Shown one piece after another: positions 36,107 through 44,384 of a DNA stretch of 64,000 nucleotides. The notes beneath the pieces were generated by a model. That model was given only the letters and a program-made list of their open reading frames with translations, had not been told where the DNA came from and did no database searches. Every line of letters starts with the position of its first letter. Position 1 is the first letter of the stretch. The stretch lies in assembly GCA_024230435.1 (NCBI GenBank), contig JAAERL010000751.1, forward strand, positions 1 through 64,000. The letters run 5' to 3'. A program made the position numbers and the translations under genes. Source of the stretch: Desulfobacteraceae bacterium (GTDB lineage: Bacteria; Desulfobacterota; Desulfobacteria; Desulfobacterales; Desulfosarcinaceae).

Positions 36107-37480
36107 ATGAATAGTACGAACGATGTTAATGGTAGAAGCGGTTGTGGATCACTGAGTGTTGAGCCGGATGTAACGTCATTAGCAGGTAGTGGTAAATCGA
36201 AAAATATAACCAAGCTTTCATTCGGTAATGACTATAATATTCCAAGGGCATCACCTGGTAATGATAATCGAGAGCAAGGCCCCTCAAATAATATCAATAA
36301 ATTGATGAGCGCATCCAACGAAGACGAGCCGCAACGTATTTCAAGCGAAAAAATGAAGCCATTACGCAAAAGAATAGGCATAGACTGCTGGAAAATAATC
36401 GCTGCTTATATCCCCGCCCCCGCGAATCTTTCGGAATTGGAAGAGATTGCTAATAAGATTCCAGAAATTAAAGCGGCAATCTCAACCTCGTTCGTCCCTC
36501 ATCACGAAGTATTGATCGAGCAGTATAGAGAAGACCTTAAAGAGTCCAATCAGTATAGAGAAGACTTTTGTTGGTCCAATCAGTTTAGAGAAGTTCTTGA
36601 TTGGCCCAATCATCAGTATGGAGAAGCCGTTTATTGGTCCAATAAAAATTGCTCTCTAGGGGAAAATACGAAGCCAAATTCGAAGAAGGCAGAAATTGTT
36701 TTACTGATGGATCAGGCGGCTATAAATTTGGAAGATAAGTATAAAAATTTGGAAGATGTTAAAAATGTGAAAAATGTTGGAAAGGAACGTAATGATAACC
36801 AGGGTAAAGCAAAAACCTTCAATCTGACCGAAATAAGAAAAAAATTGGTATTACATTTTGATAAAAAGGTGAGGGAAATTTCAGATTCAGATCTCAACTC
36901 CAACTCCATTGAGCAATTTAAGGATTCTTTTTCTTATGGATCTAAAAATCCAATTAAAATAAAAGGCAAAGGAGAATACAAACTCTACCGCCCTAAACGT
37001 AAATCCACATCATGGTATGGCAATAAAAAAGAACATGGTTTATCAATTGAAAGTGATGCTGGATTCATTGGCTACAAAATGATGCACGAAGGAGAGGAGG
37101 TTTTTTCTTTTGGGAAAAAAATATCTTCTGACAGGAACACGATTAGTGAAGGTAGATTTAGCTTCATGTTTGATGCTACAGGAGAATCAGACCCCGGAAA
37201 AGTAAGACGAAGGCCGGTGCTGGCTGATGGAGTAAAAACATATGGTGATGGTGATATTATTGAAAAAGGTACTTTTGACTATAATTCTTCGATGAATAGC
37301 TACGTTCTTATTGATGGAACAAAAATAAATTATATTAATAATACTATAAAATCCGGCACATTTGAATGCAATCCAGACTTTAATCGAATGGAACTTTCTA
37401 CAGGAAAAATCTATGAATATGGTGGAAACCCAAATAAACCACAACTTATCCATACTTTAAAGGATGGCAACTATGTTTAA
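36107..37480 (+). CDS. F-box-like / MORN-like repeat protein (candidate effector)
   Basis: The protein has 457 residues. The N-terminal 80 are Asn/Ser-rich and contain SKNITKL and NNINKL, like the 197-residue protein at 34087-34680. Residues 85-125 (RIGIDCWKIIAAYI then LSELEEIANKIPEIK) resemble an F-box helix pattern. Four tandem decapeptides follow (QYREDLKESN, QYREDFCWSN, QFREVLDWPN, QYGEAVYWSN; about 139-179). The last 130 residues contain MORN-like strands (DGVKTYGDGDIIEKGTFDY, DGTKINYINNTIKSGTF, STGKIYEYGGNP). No signal peptide is seen. Family calls are by eye; a host-directed role is inference. Confidence 0.6.
   Translation: MNSTNDVNGRSGCGSLSVEPDVTSLAGSGKSKNITKLSFGNDYNIPRASPGNDNREQGPSNNINKLMSASNEDEPQRISSEKMKPLRKRIGIDCWKIIAAYIPAPANLSELEEIANKIPEIKAAISTSFVPHHEVLIEQYREDLKESNQYREDFCWSNQFREVLDWPNHQYGEAVYWSNKNCSLGENTKPNSKKAEIVLLMDQAAINLEDKYKNLEDVKNVKNVGKERNDNQGKAKTFNLTEIRKKLVLHFDKKVREISDSDLNSNSIEQFKDSFSYGSKNPIKIKGKGEYKLYRPKRKSTSWYGNKKEHGLSIESDAGFIGYKMMHEGEEVFSFGKKISSDRNTISEGRFSFMFDATGESDPGKVRRRPVLADGVKTYGDGDIIEKGTFDYNSSMNSYVLIDGTKINYINNTIKSGTFECNPDFNRMELSTGKIYEYGGNPNKPQLIHTLKDGNYV
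36521..36643 (+). repeat. Four in-frame 30-33-bp tandem repeats
   Basis: The units begin at 36521, 36551, 36581 and 36614, each starting CAGTAT or CAGTTT and ending CCAAT. They encode decapeptides starting Q(Y/F)(R/G)E and ending in Asn. The reading frame is kept, with one 3-bp insertion (CAT) before the last unit. Confidence 0.9.
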
Positions 37481-37625
37481 TAATGGGTAACAAGAAAGGG
37501 GCAAGGATTATAGTTCAGATTGCAAACAGATTGTATTAGGTTTGAACAAAAAACAAGCGGCGCATCCTCCACCCTCTAAGGTTGTCCCCCCTGTGCCAGG
37601 ATAGATACCGCTGTTTTGATTTTTG

Positions 37626-37671
37626 TACGGCCTTTGCCGGATTGATGGGGAGTTAATCCGGCCTGCGATCC
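37626..37671. repeat. Family D hairpin repeat, copy 2
   Basis: It contains GCCGGATTGATGGGGAGTTAATCCGGC flanked by GGCCTTT and CTGCGATCC, the compensated variant of 31130-31174. It is followed at once by a family B repeat and lies between two convergent genes. Confidence 0.7.
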
Positions 37672-37672
37672 T

Positions 37673-37704
37673 GTTCCCGGTATTTTATTACCGGGAACAG
37701 TCAC
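37673..37704. repeat. Family B palindromic repeat, copy 3
   Basis: The sequence GTTCCCGGTATTTTATTACC then GGGAACAGTCAC is a perfect GTTCCCGGTA/TACCGGGAAC hairpin with the CAGTCAC tail. It sits 41 bp beyond the ppdK stop and may terminate ppdK transcription. Confidence 0.72.
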
Positions 37705-37745
37705 TATTTAGTTTATATTCCTTAATTACCAAACAGGTACATGTT

Positions 37746-40505
37746 TTATGGTACAGCGGTTGTCAACACGTTATTCTCGCGTTCTTTTTCCGCCATGGCT
37801 GCGTGGGCTGCCGCCAAACGGGCTACGGGTACGCGAAAAGGTGAACACGAAACATAATCCAGTCCTAGTTTATGGCACAGGGCTATTGATTCCGGGTCGC
37901 CGCCGTGTTCGCCGCATATGCCGCATTCCAAATTTTTACGAATCGAGCGGCCTTTTTCAATGGCGATTTGCATCAACTGGCCAACTCCATCCTTGTCCAA
38001 AGTAGCAAAGGGGTTATCAGGCAAAATAGCGTTTTCCATATATTCGATGAGAAAACCCGACTCGGCGTCATCGCGCGAGATGCCGTAGGTGGTTTGGGTC
38101 AGATCATTCGTACCGAAGGAGAAAAATTGTGCATATTGGCAAATCTGGTCTGCTGTCAGGGCTGCCCGTGGCAGCTCGATCATGGTTCCGAATTTATAAT
38201 CAATGCCGATATTTTGTTCGGCCATGACTTGCTTGGCCTCGTTTTCCAGAACTTCGCGTTGTACTTTTAGTTCATTGGCATGGGCCGTTAAGGGGATCAT
38301 GACCTTAGGCAACACTTTGACGCCTTCTTTGGTTACCTGGCAGGCGGCTTCGAAAATAGCCCGTACTTGCATCATGGTCAGATCGGGAATGTGGATGCCC
38401 AGCCGGACGCCGCGCATGCCCAGCATGGGGTTTTGTTCCCGAAGTTGTTCGGCCCGTTTGCGGATACTTTCTTTTTTTCGGATTGTCTTGAGCAAATCGT
38501 CTATTTCAGACAGTGTCCCGGCATGCTTTACACGAATTTTAAGGTCGGACAGTTCTTCCATCAGTTCTACCAGGTCAGGTAAAAATTCGTGCAGCGGCGG
38601 ATCGATGAGGCGTATAATCACCGGAAGGCCGTCCATTACCTTAAATAAACGGATAAAATCGTCTTTTTGAAACGGCAACAGGGCGTTTAAGGCCTCGCGT
38701 TGTTCAATGGGCAGGTTGGCCATTATCATTTTTTGAACGTGGGGCAAGCGTCCGGTTTCAAAAAACATATGCTCGGACCGGCACAGCCCGATTCCCTGGG
38801 CGCCGTATTCTCTGGCCCTTTGTGCATCGGCGGGATAATCGGCATTGGCCCAAACACCAAGGGTGCGGATTTCATCGGCCCAGCCCAACAGCTTGATCAG
38901 CCACGGATCATTGATATCGGGAACCATGGTTTCAATGAGACCTTCATAAACTTCACCGGTATTGCCGTCGATTGAGATGGAGTCGCCCTCATTGATCAGC
39001 TTGTCTGCTACTATCATCCGGCGCTTGATCAGATCGATTTTTAAATCGGCTACACCCACCACGGCGGGTTTTCCAAACTGTCTGGCTACCAGGGCCGCGT
39101 GACTTGTACGGCCTCCGCGGCTGGTTAAAATGCCCTGGGCGGTCAGCATGCCGTGTACATCATCGGGTTTGGTTTCCGGGCGCACCATGATAACCTGGCG
39201 TTGCTCTTGTTTGGCCCATTGTTCGGCCAGATCGGCATCAAAGACCACTTGGCCGAACGCCGCGCCGGGTGAAACGTTCAAACCGGTTGCCAGGAGTTTG
39301 CCCTTGTTGCGGGCTTCTATGATCGCCTCGCTGGAAAATTGTGGGTGCAGAAAAAAATCCACCTGTTCAGGGTCAACCCGTGAAACGGCCTCTTGTTTGC
39401 TGATCAGGCCTTCTTTGACCATATCCACGGCAATCCGGACGGCAGCCTGGGCGGTGCGCTTACCGTCACGGGTTTGGAGCATCCATAGCTTTCCCTTTTC
39501 AATGGTGAACTCCATATCCTGCATTTCGCGGTAGTGTTTTTCCAGCTTGGCGGAGATGGTTAACAGCTCTTCATAGGCGCGAGGCATATCTTCAGCCATT
39601 TTTGATATTTCATCGGTCAACCGGATTCCGGACACCACATCTTCTCCCTGGGCATTGTTCAGGTAGTCTCCCTCGATCTTGGGTTCTCCCGTTGAACCGT
39701 TTCTGGTCATGGCAACGCCCGTGGCGCTGTCTTTTCCCATGTTGCCGAAAACCATGGCTACAATGTTCACCGCCGTACCCAGGTCGTGAGCAATATTTGA
39801 GGCATTGCGGTAATCTACTGCCCGTTTTCCGTTCCAACTCTTAAAAACCGCTTCGATAGCCATTTTGAGCTGCTCAACGGGATTTTGCGGGAAATTTACC
39901 TGTGTATGGCTTCGAAAAATGGTTTTAAAACGGCTCACCATTTGCTCCCAGTCGGATGCGTTTAAATCAGCTTCGCTTTCTACCCTGGCATTGATTTTGA
40001 CCTTTTCAATGACGGTTTCAAACGCCTCGTCTGGAATTCTCATGACAACCGTGCCGAACATTTGGATCAAACGGCGATAGGAATCGTATACAAATCTTTT
40101 ATCCTGGGTCAGATCGATCATTCCCTTGGCGGTATCATCGTTGAGGCCGATATTCAGAACGGTATCCATCATGCCGGGCATGGAAAACTTCGCGCCGGAA
40201 CGGCAGGAAACAAGCAGCGGGTTGGCGCTGTCGCCAAAAGTTTTTCCGGTGTTATATTCAATATAGCCTATCGCCTCCAAGGCCTGCTCCCACATGTTCT
40301 CGGCAAAAACGCCACCGGAAGATAGATAGGCATTGCAGGCTTGCGTTGTAATCGTAAAGCCCGGGGGAACGGGTACGCCAATTCGCGTCATTTCGGCAAG
40401 GTTGGCGCCTTTGCCGCCAAAAAGTCCGCGAACATCATCCCAGCTGCCGCCGGCAAATTTTTCAGCCTCATCGACTTCATCGAATTTATAAATCCATTTT
40501 TTCAT
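37746..40505 (-). CDS. ppdK: Pyruvate, phosphate dikinase
   Basis: This 919-residue PPDK interconverts pyruvate + ATP + Pi and PEP + AMP + PPi. The N-terminal ATP-grasp domain begins GLFGGKGANLAEMTRIGVPV. The phosphohistidine domain has GGRTSHAALVARQFGKPAVVG with His near residue 463. The PEP/pyruvate TIM barrel includes GLCRSEHMFFE, GTNDLTQTTYG and CGICGEHGGDP with the catalytic Cys. The length is normal. The start ATG at 40505 lacks a nearby SD; see the leader at 40506-40564. The enzyme is typical of anaerobes that use PPi-linked gluconeogenesis. Confidence 0.97.
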   Translation of the reverse strand: MKKWIYKFDEVDEAEKFAGGSWDDVRGLFGGKGANLAEMTRIGVPVPPGFTITTQACNAYLSSGGVFAENMWEQALEAIGYIEYNTGKTFGDSANPLLVSCRSGAKFSMPGMMDTVLNIGLNDDTAKGMIDLTQDKRFVYDSYRRLIQMFGTVVMRIPDEAFETVIEKVKINARVESEADLNASDWEQMVSRFKTIFRSHTQVNFPQNPVEQLKMAIEAVFKSWNGKRAVDYRNASNIAHDLGTAVNIVAMVFGNMGKDSATGVAMTRNGSTGEPKIEGDYLNNAQGEDVVSGIRLTDEISKMAEDMPRAYEELLTISAKLEKHYREMQDMEFTIEKGKLWMLQTRDGKRTAQAAVRIAVDMVKEGLISKQEAVSRVDPEQVDFFLHPQFSSEAIIEARNKGKLLATGLNVSPGAAFGQVVFDADLAEQWAKQEQRQVIMVRPETKPDDVHGMLTAQGILTSRGGRTSHAALVARQFGKPAVVGVADLKIDLIKRRMIVADKLINEGDSISIDGNTGEVYEGLIETMVPDINDPWLIKLLGWADEIRTLGVWANADYPADAQRAREYGAQGIGLCRSEHMFFETGRLPHVQKMIMANLPIEQREALNALLPFQKDDFIRLFKVMDGLPVIIRLIDPPLHEFLPDLVELMEELSDLKIRVKHAGTLSEIDDLLKTIRKKESIRKRAEQLREQNPMLGMRGVRLGIHIPDLTMMQVRAIFEAACQVTKEGVKVLPKVMIPLTAHANELKVQREVLENEAKQVMAEQNIGIDYKFGTMIELPRAALTADQICQYAQFFSFGTNDLTQTTYGISRDDAESGFLIEYMENAILPDNPFATLDKDGVGQLMQIAIEKGRSIRKNLECGICGEHGGDPESIALCHKLGLDYVSCSPFRVPVARLAAAHAAMAEKERENNVLTTAVP

Positions 40506-40564
40506 CTAAAATTCGGTGTAAAAACGCCGGCATTTATGCCGGAGAGCAAACACCGCCTCCTTTT
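40506..40564 (-). promoter_or_regulatory. Structured ppdK leader with remote Shine-Dalgarno
   Basis: On the minus strand AAGGAGG (ending 40556) directly abuts the stem CGGTGT (40555-40550) that pairs with ACACCG (40519-40514). An inner hairpin CCGGCA-TAAA-TGCCGG lies between. Eight bases (AATTTTAG) then lead to ATG. The SD is 50 nt from ATG in the linear RNA but about 8 nt when folded. The plan, the AATTTT spacer and the ATGAAAAAATGG start are shared with the leader at 14327-14386. Confidence 0.62.
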
Positions 40565-41173
40565 CCCTTTTGATAGTTGTAGTCATTGGTATGATGCAAC
40601 AATCGGCAATACTTACTGCTAATATATTGTACAGTGCCGGTCTGCCGGTTCTTTTCAAGCTTACAGAAAAGTCCGGCAGGAACTTTTAGCCAGTTGGGCA
40701 AAAAAATCCCGAATACCCGCTTCATTGAAGTTACCTTCAATTTCTCCGCTTCCACCCCGGTAATGTTAGCAGCGGCTTTAGCACAAGCAGCCACCGGCTT
40801 AACCGTTTGACTGCTTGCCGCAGAGCCTGGAGCCGGTAGAGCAACCCAAGGCGGCCTGTTTACGCTGTAGCTTAGCCCCCGCGTCACGGTTGCCCGCGTG
40901 ATAGTTAACACCATAAGCTGTGCTGTTACAAGCTTTGCCCTTTAGGACGGGGCAGTTGACATGATATTGCTCAGGATTTGGATTCATTATAAAGACGTGT
41001 TGGCGCCAGCATACGTATTGCCGGTAACCATTGCCGCAACATAACGAAAACGAGTTTAAGGGCAAGACAAGATATATCAAGACAAGATATATCGCACGAT
41101 TTCTTATCGTGTTTGCATCTTTTACAATTTAGTCTTTAGGCCGTAAAGCCCGGAAGCTTTAACTTTGGAATAT
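40565..41173. other. Intergenic region with a short tandem duplication
   Basis: No gene is supported. An exact 15-bp tandem duplication AAGACAAGATATATC occurs at 41064-41093. A minus-strand frame (40534-40914) has no family signal and overlaps the ppdK leader. The upstream part should hold the ppdK promoter. Confidence 0.45.
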
Positions 41174-41455
41174 AAGGGCCACGGAAAAAATGTTTTATCC
41201 CAACTAAGGCGATTGGCGGAAAAGAATATACCAGATTGAGCTTCGATTTTTTTTCGTATTCAAGGCGCGCCAAAATTTTGCTGATCAGTTTGCATACTTA
41301 ACGTATTCGCACCTTTGGCATAACGTAGAAGATGGGAAAAAAGACATACAAGATGGTATATTCTTTAACTGCAAATCTGCTAACTTTTGTCGATGGGCGC
41401 GTCTTCTGTGTTGCGGCAAGCCGCGAACTCGATATGCACGGCTTCCCGCATACCG
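41174..41455. repeat. Family F repeat interrupted by a family A copy
   Basis: The left part (AAGGGCCACGGAAAAAATGT...CCCAAC, 41174-41204) and the part after 41381 (ACTTTTGTCGATGG ... CTCGATATGCACGGCTT) join to align with the uninterrupted family F copy at 55765-55925. The family A element (41206-41380) lies exactly at the junction and is flanked by TA on both sides. Confidence 0.72.
41206..41380. repeat. Family A MITE-like repeat, copy 5 (inverted, inside family F)
   Basis: The left end AAGGCGATTGGCGGAAAAGA and the core GCGCGCCAAAATTTTGCTGA...CCTTTGGCATAACG match the reverse complement of copy 1. The right end is AACTGCAAATCTGC followed by TA. It shows a TA target duplication within family F. 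Confidence 0.8.
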
Positions 41456-41600
41456 GCGCAAGGTACTTGTAAACGGCGTTGAAAGAGAGGAGGCGTCCTC
41501 TCTTGGGATAGGGGATATAAGACCGTCTATGACGGCAATGCCTGCCAGAATCCAGAATCCCAAAAGCTTTTAGCTTTGGGAGTACGTCAAAGTTGTTTCG
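41450..41600 (+). mobile_element. Probable IS200/IS605 (TnpB-type) right-end remnant
   Basis: A short plus-strand frame (about 41450-41571) reads VNGVEREEASSLGIGDIRPS and ends in NPKSF, resembling a TnpB C-terminus. It is followed by CCCAAAAGCT...AGCTTTGGGAG then TACGTCAA (41559-41590), the hairpin pattern seen at TnpB/omega-RNA right ends. No transposase or upstream TnpB remains. The call is by pattern only. Confidence 0.42.
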
Positions 41601-41770
41601 TTATCAAGCCCGATATTTTGCTTAACAGTCAGGAAAAAGGCGCACTTATTCATCCTGTTAAAATGAACTGAACAGTTTTTCTTAATGCCCATCCAGAAAT
41701 GGCCAATTTTTCCGGAATCTTCGTTGCGTGCGAAAACTTTTATCTTCGCAATAGCAACTATCCTTGTGGT

Positions 41771-42009
41771 AAGGCGATTTTTATCAACGTAATATAAGGC
41801 GATTTACAGTTAAATAATATATCATCTTGCATGTCTTTTTTCTCGTCTTGTGTGTTATGCCAAAGGTGCGAATACGTAAAGTATGCAAACTTTGGCATGC
41901 CTTGGGGACGAAAAAAAATTTAAGCCCAATATGGGTATCAGTTAAGATGCTATATTTTTTTCCGCAAATCGCCTTATACGTTACTTGTCTTTTTTTCCGG
42001 CAATCGCCT
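41771..42009. repeat. Nested family A repeats (inner 41796-41975)
   Basis: An outer pair of ends, AAGGCGATTTTTATC at 41771 and TCCGGCAATCGCCT ending at 42009, surrounds a complete copy at 41796-41975 (TAAGGCGATTTACAG ... GCAAATCGCCTTA). With the inner copy removed, the outer arms form a mini-palindrome around ACGTAATATACGTT. The inner copy is nearly identical to 26710-26885. Confidence 0.75.
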
Positions 42010-42225
42010 AAAATTTTTCCACAACGTGATCCCGTCCAAATTTGCCTATTTCCGGATGAACACTATTTACCCCTTGGCAACATTGCCCTGGTTGCATCGT
42101 AGGCGGAATTTGTTCGTCTGCAGCCTGCGATACGTAATGCAGACATACTTTAGCCAATTGGAATTTTGCCCATTAATTCCAACTTTTTGTTCTAGCTCTT
42201 CAGTCTTTTTACCTTTTTTGCTGTA

Positions 42226-42462
42226 TCACTCGATAATTTCAAGAACAAAGCGTTTTTTCAATTTCGCGGATAAGGCGGCTAGGATCGTACGGATTGAAGA
42301 TGCCGTACGGCCCTGTTTTCCAATAATTTTACCCAAATCTTCTTTGGCCACCTGAAGTTCAAAGACTGTTGCTTGTTTTCCTTCAATTACATTTACTGAA
42401 ATCTCTTCGGGATAATCGACTAAAGTTTGTGCGATATAGTGGATCAGCTCCTTAGTGTTCAT
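42226..42462 (-). CDS. khpA: KH-domain RNA-binding protein KhpA
   Basis: This 78-residue single-KH protein has the GXXG motif in EDLGKIIGKQGRTASSIRTI. The start at 42462 is chosen for the AAAAGGAGAGAG RBS, since the upstream extension has none. KhpA partners KhpB/Jag (encoded at 9526-10311) to bind RNA. In many genomes khpA lies beside rpsP; here it does not. Confidence 0.92.
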   Translation of the reverse strand: MNTKELIHYIAQTLVDYPEEISVNVIEGKQATVFELQVAKEDLGKIIGKQGRTASSIRTILAALSAKLKKRFVLEIIE

Positions 42463-42597
42463 ATACTGCTCTCTCCTTTTTTGATGTCTGGTACTATGTG
42501 TTATGGGCGTCGCTAAAGGATTGGTGTGAAACAAATCCTAATATTATAGATATTTTATAAAAAGCGCAATAATTTTGATAGCACAAAAAAAAAGTAA

Positions 42598-43980
42598 TCA
42601 TATTCCATAACTCGCAAGCTTGCGCCGCAAGGTGTTCAGGCCGATCCCCAGTGATTTGGCCGTTTGTGATTTATTTTGGTTAAGCTGGTTATAAACTTTC
42701 AAGATGTAATTTTTTTCCACATCAGCCAGTAACCGTATGGGCCCGGTGATGGTTTCATCCGTAACTTTGTAGGCCCGCCGTTTAGGGGCGGCTAAGTGTT
42801 CGGGTAAATGGTTGATGTCAACGGGCCTGCTCTGGGCCAGGTTGACGGCGGACTGGATAACCGATTTGAGTTCCCGGACATTGCCCGGCCAGCCGTAGGC
42901 CATAAGGTTTTCCAGGGCCCTGGGAACAATTCGTCTGCTTATATTATTTTTTTTATCGTATGCTTTGTATTTTTGCATGAAGGCGTTGATGAGCAACGGG
43001 ATATCGTCTTTACGGTCCCTTAATGGCGGCAAATGCAGCCAGCCGCCGCGAATACGGTAATACAGATCCTTGCGGAACGCTTTACGGGCGATCATTCGGT
43101 CCAGATTTTCATTAGTGGCGGCAATAAATCTCAGGTCCACTACGATCCGGTTGCTACTGCCTACCCTGGAAAACTCACCTTCCTGCAATACTCGCAGCAG
43201 TTTTCCCTGCAGTTCCAGGGGCAGATCGCCGATTTCATCAAGAAAAAGAGTGCCTCTGTGGGTATGTTCGAGAAAGCCGGTGCGGGGTGCGGCCGCCCCG
43301 GTAAAGGCGCCTTTGGCGTGACCGAAAAATTCAGCTTCGAAAAGATTTGCCGAAATCGAAGCCATATTAATAGGTGTAAAAGGATGGTTCGCCCTTGAGC
43401 TTGCCGAATGGATGGCCCAGGCCAGCAATTCCTTGCCGGTACCGCTTTCGCCTGTGATCAATATGGGAACATTGCTGGCGGCATGCAACTCGGCCTCTTT
43501 GAGCACGCGGTGCATGGCCGGTGATTGGGTTAAAATCGGCTCAAATGGTTCAGGGTTATTTAGGTTCGGGCGGGTTTGCTTTTTACCGATATCCAGGATG
43601 TCAAGCAAGCGCTTACGCTCCAAAGCTTTTGGCAGAATAAGCGAAAGCACGTCCTTGGCAACGGGCTTTATCAGATAATCATAAGCTCCCTTTTTTAAAC
43701 ATTCCACAGCCGTGCGAGCTTCGTTTATAGCTGTAATCATTATACATTCCGTGCCAGGGCTGGTGTTTTTAATATAGTCCAGCATGGCTAACCCATCCAT
43801 GTCCGGCATCGTCATGTCGATAAGGGCCAGATCGAACTGCTCACCCCGCTCAAAAACTTGAACAGCTTTCCGGGGATGGTTAGCAATAAACAGATGCTCG
43901 AATCCGATGGAGCGTAATTTTTTGGCCAACAGTTCCACGTAGTTTCTGTCGTCATCAATTATGATAATGCTGTTTGACAT
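42598..43980 (-). CDS. Sigma-54-dependent response regulator (NtrC/AtoC family)
   Basis: The protein has 460 residues. REC domain (about 1-120) carries DDD, phosphoacceptor Asp in DLALIDMTMPDMDG and Lys in YLIKPV. The AAA+ domain (about 145-380) has GESGTGKELLAWAIH (Walker A), GAFTGA (sigma-54 contact) and GTLFLDEIGDLPLELQ (Walker B). A Fis-type HTH ends the protein (NQNKSQTAKSLGIGLNTLRRKLASYGI region). It is divergent from the HdrA/MetF operon, which has a sigma-54-like promoter, making it the likely activator. No cognate kinase gene is adjacent. Confidence 0.95.
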   Translation of the reverse strand: MSNSIIIIDDDRNYVELLAKKLRSIGFEHLFIANHPRKAVQVFERGEQFDLALIDMTMPDMDGLAMLDYIKNTSPGTECIMITAINEARTAVECLKKGAYDYLIKPVAKDVLSLILPKALERKRLLDILDIGKKQTRPNLNNPEPFEPILTQSPAMHRVLKEAELHAASNVPILITGESGTGKELLAWAIHSASSRANHPFTPINMASISANLFEAEFFGHAKGAFTGAAAPRTGFLEHTHRGTLFLDEIGDLPLELQGKLLRVLQEGEFSRVGSSNRIVVDLRFIAATNENLDRMIARKAFRKDLYYRIRGGWLHLPPLRDRKDDIPLLINAFMQKYKAYDKKNNISRRIVPRALENLMAYGWPGNVRELKSVIQSAVNLAQSRPVDINHLPEHLAAPKRRAYKVTDETITGPIRLLADVEKNYILKVYNQLNQNKSQTAKSLGIGLNTLRRKLASYGI

Positions 43981-44384
43981 TGGCTCGAATTAAAGTCTCC
44001 CATTTTAGTATGAATTGATTTCAAGTATGCCAAATTGGCATTATTGTATTTAACTAAGAGAAATAAATCTATATTTTTTTTAACATGGTCCATAATGGCA
44101 TACTTGTTTAGCTTTTTATTGTCTATGCATGTCCTCTGTATTGATTATTAGTATCTCTATTATTGTTGTATAAACAATGAGTTAGTGTCTTTCATAATTA
44201 TACTCCATTTTGGCATGCTATTTGTTATAAATTAAAAATAAAGGTTAAGGCTTACAAAATAATTAATTTTCACTTTTTTGCGGCCTTAGTGCAGACCCGC
44301 CTTTAGAGGACTGTTTGGTAATTACCAGGCAGACCTTTTAGCGGGGCATCTTTAGATATAATTATACTTAACAGAGGGATTTCA
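43981..44384. promoter_or_regulatory. Divergent regulatory region: palindrome and sigma-54-like promoter
   Basis: The palindrome ATGCCAAATTGGCAT lies at 44027-44041. Two further TGGCAT half-sites occur near 44097 and at 44211. The element TGGCATGCTATTTGTT at 44211-44226 fits the -24/-12 pattern (TGGCAYR-N4-TTGCW) with one mismatch. The ATG of the downstream gene is about 160 bp further. The AGAGGG RBS is near 44371. Confidence 0.65.

Noticed and set aside
40534-40914. A 126-codon minus-strand frame upstream of ppdK
   Set aside because: It overlaps the structured ppdK leader, has low-complexity composition and no RBS.
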